The position numbers and the translations under genes are program-made. This document shows positions 14,589 to 18,917 of a DNA stretch of 18,917 bases, piece by piece (within the stretch, counting starts at the first letter, position 1; every line of letters starts with the position of its first letter). The notes below the pieces were generated by a model. It did no database searches and was not told the origin of the DNA. It saw only the letters and a list, made by a program, of their open reading frames with translations. The stretch lies in contig JAFNZX010000275.1 of the NCBI GenBank assembly GCA_017382615.1, positions 1 to 18,917 of the forward strand, written 5' to 3'. The stretch is from Clostridia bacterium. GTDB taxonomy: Bacteria; Bacillota; Clostridia; Oscillospirales; CAG-272.

Positions 14589-17065
14589 AAAGATTTCTTG
14601 TAATTCTTTTGAGCTTGACACTTTGTTTGAGCGCATTTCTGCCCTTGACCGTGCATGCGGAGCAATCTGCAGAGCTTGCCGACGACGTTGTCGGAAAGCT
14701 GGACGGGGAGACCGACAGAGTCGTGCAAAACGTCACCGTGGACGGTAAGGATACCGGTGTACAGATTCATACCATCACGCTGTCCGGTACGTACGGCAAC
14801 AAAGAGGTTTGGGTTGCAACCGGCGACCTTTCCAATACAAATCTGTCCGTTGAAGTGATCAATGGCGGTCAGTATATGGTTTCGGGTGCGACGATGATGA
14901 AGGCATCCGCAGACTATAATGCTGCTCATCCCGGTCAGACCGTGCTGGCAGCTGTCAACGGTGACCTCTGGATGACCAGCGTGCACAGTAACGATAAGGT
15001 AACCACAAAGGTGCTTAAGGTGCCGCGCGGCTTTACCATGATTGACGGTGAAATCTGGGCAACCCAGCAGATCGGCATGGAAAACTACGTAGCAACCAAC
15101 GGCGAAAAGGGCACGACCAGCCCCGATAAAGCTTCCTTTGGTATTACGGTAGCCAATCAGCCGCTGGTTGGTATTCCGATCGTGGATATCACTGTGAAAA
15201 ACGAGACCAAGGGCAAGAATTTTGCAGCCGACGGCATCAACCGCCTGCCTGCATATAATTCGCTGATCGTATATAACTATCGCTGCAACGACACCAACTA
15301 CGCGCTTTCCGATTCGTACGAGATCGAAATTGAGGTAGAGTCCTCCGCATTTACCGTAGACGGACAGGTAAAGGGTACGGTTAAAGCAATCTATCCCGCA
15401 AATTCTTCCACAAGACCCACGTTCAATGAAAAGAACGTAGTGCTGACCGCGCGCGGCAACCGTATAAACGACCTGAAAAACAACTTTGCGGTAGGTGATA
15501 CCGTTTCCTTCTCCCTGAATCTGACCGATAAGCTGGGAAATACCGCGCTTTGGCAGACGGTAGAGGACGCCATCGGCGGTCACATGATCACGCTCAACGA
15601 CGGCAAGATCTTCTCCCCCAACGGCAATAATTCCGAGTACCCCACCACGCTCATCGGTTACAATAATGACGGTAAGGTCATGATGCTGACCATTAACGCG
15701 CAGGAGTCCGGCAAATACCTTGGCTTGAACTTTACCAAGGGCGTACAGTTCTGCCAGGAGCTTGGCTATAACAGCGTATTTTACATGGACGGCGGCGGAT
15801 CTGCTACCTTCGTTTCCATGGAGGAAGGCGAGAGCGGTGCAACCTACGTGGCAAGAAATAAGGGCTCTGACCCTTTAAAGGATGACAACGGCAACGTCAT
15901 CGGCAGCTCGCAGCGTGCCGTTATCAACGGTGTGGGCTTTGTATGGAACGATACACCCGTTTGCGAAAAGCAGGGCAGCCTTGAGCATATTGAATATCCG
16001 CTGTTTGACTACGGTGATATATCCACCGAGTACGTGTGCGGTGAGCTGATGGCTGAATTTATGGGCGGTCATAATGCGGTTGACACCTATTACGACGCAG
16101 AGGCGGGCGGTATGGTCGTCAAGCTCAATACCAATAATAACGACCCCTACGCAGCCTTTGATATGACCTCCTTGGGTCAGATCAGCGCGGATGAGTACAA
16201 GTATATCGTGCTGCGCGTCAAAACCGACAGAACCACGGTGAATTCCAGCACCTCCGCTATCTTCTACGCCTGCGGTAACACCATGGGCGCTGTGGGCGGT
16301 CAGACCGCTTATTATGAAATTCCCAAGGGTGACCAGTGGAACTGGATCATCATTGACATGAATAAAAAGCACGGCTGGGCAGGCAAGATCAACAATCTGC
16401 GCTTTGATATTTTCGATGGTCCCATGATTGATAAGGGTTTGAGCGTGACCTTCTCCGTGCTGGCGTTTGCCAAGACCAAGGAGGATGCACAAAAGCTGAC
16501 CGAGGGATATATTCCCGAGGGCTGTATTGCGGATTTTGGTACTTTCAAGCAGAAATTGGTGGACGTGCATAACGTCAAAAAGGCACTGGATACCATGAGC
16601 AAGGATGCTGCAATGCTGGCAGAGAGCGGCATGACCGCATTGGATGCTGCAAAGGCACTGGAAAACGCAAATGAAAAGACCCCTGCGATCTACGCAGAGG
16701 CTGTTGCACTGCTTGACAAGGTAAAGGCAGGCATGGATGCAATCGACGCTGCCAAGGCGTCCGCACAAGGATTGACCAATGAGGTTGAGGACGCAAAGGC
16801 ACTGGAAGCGCAGGCACAGGAAGCTCTGACCGCTATGCAAGCAGATGCCGAGGCATTGACTGCAAAATTGGAGGAATTGGCGCAGGTGGCAGCCGAGACC
16901 GAGCCGCCCACTACCGAGGAGCCTACGACAGAAGTACCTACCACCGAGCCTGAGTCTGAGCCCGATTCTGCAAAGTCGAGCGGGTGCAAGAGCTTTGTCG
17001 GTGCAGGTATCATGGTCATGATCACGTTGCTCGGTGCGGCATTTGTCGGCAGAAAGCGTGACTGA
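14585..17065 (+). CDS. Secreted phosphodiester glycosidase (NAGPA-type) with surface-anchor tail
   Basis: An 826-residue secreted protein with a signal peptide cut after V-H-A (about residue 25). Residues 60-457 match the phosphodiester glycosidase family (NAGPA, PF09992), which in animals removes GlcNAc from phosphodiester-linked sugars; the signature is M-D-G-G-G-S-A-T around Asp402, with A-A-V-N-G-D near 121-126. In bacteria, polymers with sugar phosphodiesters such as teichoic acids or exopolysaccharide are plausible substrates, but this is inferred. At about 476-640 there is one copy of the domain found twice in the preceding protein. Residues 654-768 are Ala-rich and helical, probably a stalk, followed by a Thr/Glu/Pro linker, S-S-G-C-K-S (Cys801), a hydrophobic helix and R-K-R-D. 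AGGAG is 7 nt upstream. It overlaps both neighbours. Confidence 0.9.
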   Translation: MKRFLVILLSLTLCLSAFLPLTVHAEQSAELADDVVGKLDGETDRVVQNVTVDGKDTGVQIHTITLSGTYGNKEVWVATGDLSNTNLSVEVINGGQYMVSGATMMKASADYNAAHPGQTVLAAVNGDLWMTSVHSNDKVTTKVLKVPRGFTMIDGEIWATQQIGMENYVATNGEKGTTSPDKASFGITVANQPLVGIPIVDITVKNETKGKNFAADGINRLPAYNSLIVYNYRCNDTNYALSDSYEIEIEVESSAFTVDGQVKGTVKAIYPANSSTRPTFNEKNVVLTARGNRINDLKNNFAVGDTVSFSLNLTDKLGNTALWQTVEDAIGGHMITLNDGKIFSPNGNNSEYPTTLIGYNNDGKVMMLTINAQESGKYLGLNFTKGVQFCQELGYNSVFYMDGGGSATFVSMEEGESGATYVARNKGSDPLKDDNGNVIGSSQRAVINGVGFVWNDTPVCEKQGSLEHIEYPLFDYGDISTEYVCGELMAEFMGGHNAVDTYYDAEAGGMVVKLNTNNNDPYAAFDMTSLGQISADEYKYIVLRVKTDRTTVNSSTSAIFYACGNTMGAVGGQTAYYEIPKGDQWNWIIIDMNKKHGWAGKINNLRFDIFDGPMIDKGLSVTFSVLAFAKTKEDAQKLTEGYIPEGCIADFGTFKQKLVDVHNVKKALDTMSKDAAMLAESGMTALDAAKALENANEKTPAIYAEAVALLDKVKAGMDAIDAAKASAQGLTNEVEDAKALEAQAQEALTAMQADAEALTAKLEELAQVAAETEPPTTEEPTTEVPTTEPESEPDSAKSSGCKSFVGAGIMVMITLLGAAFVGRKRD

Positions 17066-17339
17066 TTTGCGCAAAATTTTTTGTGTGCTTTGTGTGCTGA
17101 TTTTGGTGCTTTGCTTTGTCTCGTGCGTGCCCACACCCCCCGCAGGCGGTGAGGACAGCACCGCACAGACCGAGGCGCAAACCGAAAAAGTAACGCAAGC
17201 AAATACCGTAACCGCACCGGAGTCTGACGCGCAGACCACCGAGCCCGTTACAGATCCTACGACCGAACCCGCTACCGAACAATTCACCGAAGAGGAAACT
17301 ACCTTTGGTGAGCTGCATTTTCCCGAGAGTGGGGAGTGA
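17058..17339 (+). CDS. Small Thr/Glu-rich lipoprotein
   Basis: A 93-residue product from a GTG at 17058 that overlaps the preceding stop by 8 nt. It has a basic start, a strongly hydrophobic segment and a lipobox-like F-V-S-C near residue 23, so the mature part would be lipid-anchored. The rest is a low-complexity Thr/Glu/Pro/Asp chain with no folded domain visible. An upstream GTG at 17034 is in frame but would place residues ahead of the signal peptide, so 17058 is preferred. It resembles the linker segments of its two neighbours, which suggests a related cell-surface setting. Its function is unknown. The ribosome site is weak, which fits translational coupling. Confidence 0.7.
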   Translation: MTDLRKIFCVLCVLILVLCFVSCVPTPPAGGEDSTAQTEAQTEKVTQANTVTAPESDAQTTEPVTDPTTEPATEQFTEEETTFGELHFPESGE

Positions 17340-17345
17340 ACGAAC

Positions 17346-17352
17346 AAAGGAG
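17346..17352 (+). promoter_or_regulatory. Ribosome binding site separated from its gene by the insertion element
   Basis: AAAGGAG lies 6 nt after the lipoprotein stop and directly before the left CT core of the insertion element. In the reconstructed empty site it is followed by CT, GAGTTG and ATG, an 8-nt spacing that is typical for this genome. Confidence 0.6.
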
Positions 17353-17394
17353 CTGTCCTGAAAACCAATATAGGAAGCAGCCACTCAAGCATAA

Positions 17395-17426
17395 CAAAAA
17401 AGCAAGCCCCAAAATCAAAGCTTGCC
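17395..17426 (-). terminator. Transposase terminator
   Basis: On the minus strand GCAAGC and GCTTGC (17425-17420 and 17407-17402) enclose a 12-nt loop and are followed by a T run (17401-17395). It lies about 25 nt after the transposase stop, inside the element's right end. Confidence 0.8.
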
Positions 17427-17449
17427 GAGATAGTTATGTAACAAAACAA

Positions 17450-17911
17450 TTAAGAAAGCGAGACTGAAAATCCCAACTTTTCGAGGGATTGGATGTTTCG
17501 CTTTTTTATTTTCTCAGCATAAATCGTATTGAAATAATCAGACCCCAAATCATAAAAATGTTCTTTGTTCAAAAGAATATGGTAAATTGCAAGACACATA
17601 CTATGAGCAATGGCAACAATAGCACGTTTGCCCCCTCTGCGAGCAGCGATTTTACAGTATTTAGCGTAGAAGTAACTGTCCTTGTGGCGAATAGCGGAAT
17701 GGGCACACTCAACTAACGTAGATTTCAAGAACAGATTGCCTTTTCGTATTCTGGAGCTCTTTTTCTTTCCGGCACTTTCATTGCATCCCGGCACAAGCCC
17801 TGCCCACGATGCAAAATGATCGGCATTTCTGAATTGCTTCATCTCAACTCCCGTTTCCGCTAAAATTCTTTCTGCGCTTCTTCTTGCTATACCGGGTATC
17901 TCATCAAGCAA
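17450..17911 (-). CDS. IS110 transposase, C-terminal part (frame 2)
   Basis: A 153-residue stretch matching the IS116/IS110/IS902 C-terminal domain: a helix-hairpin region L-D-E-I-P-G-I, then G-L-V-P-G-C-N-E-S-A-G-K with the conserved, probably catalytic Ser46, and R-K-G-N. The first codon is TTG with no ribosome site, so independent translation is unlikely. The frame is open upstream and joins the N-terminal part if one extra A is read at the A9 run (17938-17946). Together the two parts give about 400 residues, normal for the family. Either a frameshift or slippage produces the whole enzyme, or the gene is broken. Confidence 0.85.
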   Translation of the reverse strand: MLDEIPGIARRSAERILAETGVEMKQFRNADHFASWAGLVPGCNESAGKKKSSRIRKGNLFLKSTLVECAHSAIRHKDSYFYAKYCKIAARRGGKRAIVAIAHSMCLAIYHILLNKEHFYDLGSDYFNTIYAEKIKKRNIQSLEKLGFSVSLS

Positions 17912-17913
17912 TT

Positions 17914-18660
17914 CTATACATTCTTCACAAGGTTCTGTTTTTTTTTAATATCTTCGTCCATTTCTTCTATGGATTTTGAAAGAAAATCTATATGCTCCAA
18001 TTGTAATTTCAACATCTGCATTTGATGAAACCCTATGCTACCTGTTAAGGCCTTTCTTAACTCCGGAATTTTATCCCGTAATTTACCTTTCGCAAAAGTA
18101 CATAGATACTCTGCATCAGTTGTTCCATCTATGATAGCATGAAGTATTTCCATCGATGATTTGCAAGAAATATCCGAAACTACGCTTGCAAGCTTTATGT
18201 TAGCTCCTTCTAAAACCGCTTGTATTCTGTTTAATTCTCTTGCTCTTTCGTTGATAATTTCATTACGGTATCTTACCATTTCGCGCAATTCTCTTTGCTC
18301 GCGGCTTGGAACAAAGCTTGCTTTTACAAGCCCGTGTCTTACCAAATCCGCTATCCATTCGGCATCCTTCACATCGGTCTTTCTACCGGGAACTGCTTTT
18401 ATATGTTGCGCATTAACAACGATCAGTTCTATTCCTTCGCTTTCAAGGATGTTATACACAGGCTTCCAATACACTCCTGTGCTTTCCATTGCGGCAACTT
18501 GGCAATTTGTTTCTTTGATCCACTCTGCAAGCTTTTGAATATCCTCTGTCATGGTTCCAAATTCTCTTATTTCTTTTTTTCTGACGCTTGTAAAAATACA
18601 AACCATGAGCATATTTTTATGTACGTCAATCCCACAGCATCGCTCGTATACTACTTCCAT
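17914..18660 (-). CDS. IS110 transposase, N-terminal DEDD domain (frame 1)
   Basis: A 248-residue reading frame with the RuvC-like DEDD domain of IS110 recombinases. The acidic residues are Asp12 in G-I-D-V-H-K, Glu59 in M-E-S-T-G-V-Y-W, and Asp96 and Asp99 in G-R-K-T-D-V-K-D-A. A coiled-coil segment follows at about 125-245. IS110 enzymes use this domain with a C-terminal serine and a bridge RNA to recombine donor and target DNA. The ATG has GGAGG 6 nt upstream. The frame ends about 10 codons after a run of nine A, where natural family members continue into the C-terminal domain found in the next frame. Confidence 0.92.
   Translation of the reverse strand: MEVVYERCCGIDVHKNMLMVCIFTSVRKKEIREFGTMTEDIQKLAEWIKETNCQVAAMESTGVYWKPVYNILESEGIELIVVNAQHIKAVPGRKTDVKDAEWIADLVRHGLVKASFVPSREQRELREMVRYRNEIINERARELNRIQAVLEGANIKLASVVSDISCKSSMEILHAIIDGTTDAEYLCTFAKGKLRDKIPELRKALTGSIGFHQMQMLKLQLEHIDFLSKSIEEMDEDIKKKQNLVKNV
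17938..17946 (-). other. A9 slippage or frameshift site in the transposase
   Basis: The transposase-sense strand reads ATT, nine A, CAG. In frame 1 this leads to a stop after a few codons; reading ten A (or a -1 shift) opens a continuous path into the C-terminal domain. Long A runs are known slippage sites for polymerase and ribosome, and are also frequent sites of sequencing error. Confidence 0.7.
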
Positions 18661-18831
18661 CTTTAACCTCCGAAGTTTACTATTTCGAGCCGATGGGCTC
18701 CTTTCTTTGCTTGTTGGCTGTCCTGCGTGCTCATTTTTTCTATGGCAACATTATGTGGTACACTAAAGGAGCCTTGATCAGTCTGAGTCACGGATTTGTT
18801 AAATACCAATCCCCTTACGACCTTCTCGGCT
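18661..18831 (-). ncRNA. Candidate IS110 bridge RNA
   Basis: The transposase leader folds into parts expected of a bridge RNA. A 10-bp base stem (TAAAGGAGCC 18837-18828 with GGCTCCTTTA 18773-18764) encloses an internal loop capped by GGATT/AATCC (18812-18808, 18796-18792). The 3' side of this loop carries ACTCAGAC (18788-18781), complementary to GTCTGAGT at the right junction. Its 5' side has AAGGGG (18816-18811), near-identical to AAGGAG at the left flank. A second region has CAGGACAGC (18725-18717), complementary to GCTGTCCTG at the left element end. A final hairpin GAGCC-GATG-GGCTC (18687-18700) precedes the transposase ribosome site. A -10-like TAAAAT lies at 18842-18837, so the exact 5' end is not fixed. 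Confidence 0.6.
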
Positions 18832-18905
18832 CCTTTATTTTACCATATTCAATTCAATTTGTACACACCGTTTTCATCATTGTGGTGATAAACCATAATG
18901 ACCGT

Positions 18906-18917
18906 CTGAGTTGATGA
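18906..18917 (+). other. Right flank of the insertion and start of the interrupted fourth operon gene
   Basis: After the right CT core (18906-18907) comes GAGTTG and then ATG at 18914-18916. Joined to the left flank this restores AAAGGAG, an 8-nt spacer and ATG, so a plus-strand gene probably starts here. Only the start codon and one base are inside the window, so its product is unknown. Confidence 0.45.

Larger units (their letters stand above)
17353..18905 (-). mobile_element. IS110-family insertion sequence (about 1.55 kb)
   Basis: The element holds a minus-strand DEDD transposase and a long structured leader, with no terminal inverted repeats, as expected for IS110. I set the ends by the CT dinucleotide at 17353-17354 and again at 18906-18907, because the presumed bridge RNA pairs across both. 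The length fits the family. It is somewhat more AT-rich than the host genes. The orientation is opposed to the surface operon. The ends are inferred from guide pairing and the empty-site reconstruction, not from an alignment to other copies. Confidence 0.75.

Noticed and set aside
14579..15583. Minus-strand 334-residue open frame
   Set aside because: Antisense to the signal peptide and NAGPA domain, which match a known family in the plus frame.
17280..17339. Lipoprotein gene truncated by the insertion element
   Set aside because: The stop lies 13 nt before the inferred element end, and the flank reconstructs a normal ribosome site for the next gene, so the lipoprotein appears complete.
15875..17449. 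Minus-strand 524-residue open frame
   Set aside because: Antisense to the glycosidase gene and lipoprotein; its Cys/Gly/Leu-rich low-complexity sequence is a mirror of the Ala/Thr/Glu-rich codons opposite, and there is no ribosome site.
18749..18900. CATAATG in the leader and at the right element end as the donor 5' guide
   Set aside because: Only 7 nt and five bases away from the core; a match of this size is likely by chance over these lengths, so I did not use it to set the ends.

Overview
The window is the replication-origin neighbourhood of a Gram-positive bacterium, very probably an uncultured member of the Clostridia (Bacillota). The evidence is the gene order dnaA-dnaN-recF-remB-gyrB-(insert)-gyrA, the presence of remB (a DUF370 family typical of Firmicutes), strong AAGGAG-type ribosome binding sites at most starts, and secreted proteins with Thr/Glu/Pro-rich linkers. 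No rRNA, tRNA or CRISPR array was seen. The genus cannot be fixed from the sequence.

Region 1 (1-9481, minus strand) is the replication block. Read in the direction of transcription it is dnaA, the dnaA-dnaN gap with DnaA boxes (the probable oriC), dnaN, recF, remB, gyrB, a PfkB-family sugar kinase, mreC, mreD and the 5' part of gyrA. The S4-domain gene often found between dnaN and recF is absent. The kinase-mreC-mreD trio sits between gyrB and gyrA and is joined by ATGA stop/start overlaps. The kinase coding sequence itself carries a tight cluster of five DnaA boxes, about 5 kb from the presumed origin.

Region 2 (9482-12282) has the divergent dnaA and copA promoters, then a copper P1B-ATPase whose reading frame runs on into a CopZ-like metallochaperone domain. 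A perfect internal Shine-Dalgarno and ATG stand at the domain junction, so one locus may make both the long pump and free CopZ. A terminator follows.

Region 3 (12283-17352) is a promoter and a three-gene, stop/start-overlapping operon for cell-surface proteins: a two-copy beta-domain protein, a phosphodiester glycosidase (NAGPA) protein carrying a third copy of the same domain plus a helical stalk, and a small lipoprotein. The two large proteins end in a similar Cys-hydrophobic-basic tail that may be a sorting tag.

Region 4 (17353-18905) is an IS110-family element on the minus strand. Its transposase is split by an A9 run. Its leader looks like a bridge RNA: guide segments there pair with both element-chromosome junctions around a shared CT core. 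Joining the flanks back together puts an AAAGGAG ribosome binding site 8 nt before an ATG, so the element appears to have landed between the ribosome binding site and start codon of the operon's fourth gene. That gene begins at 18914 and leaves the window.
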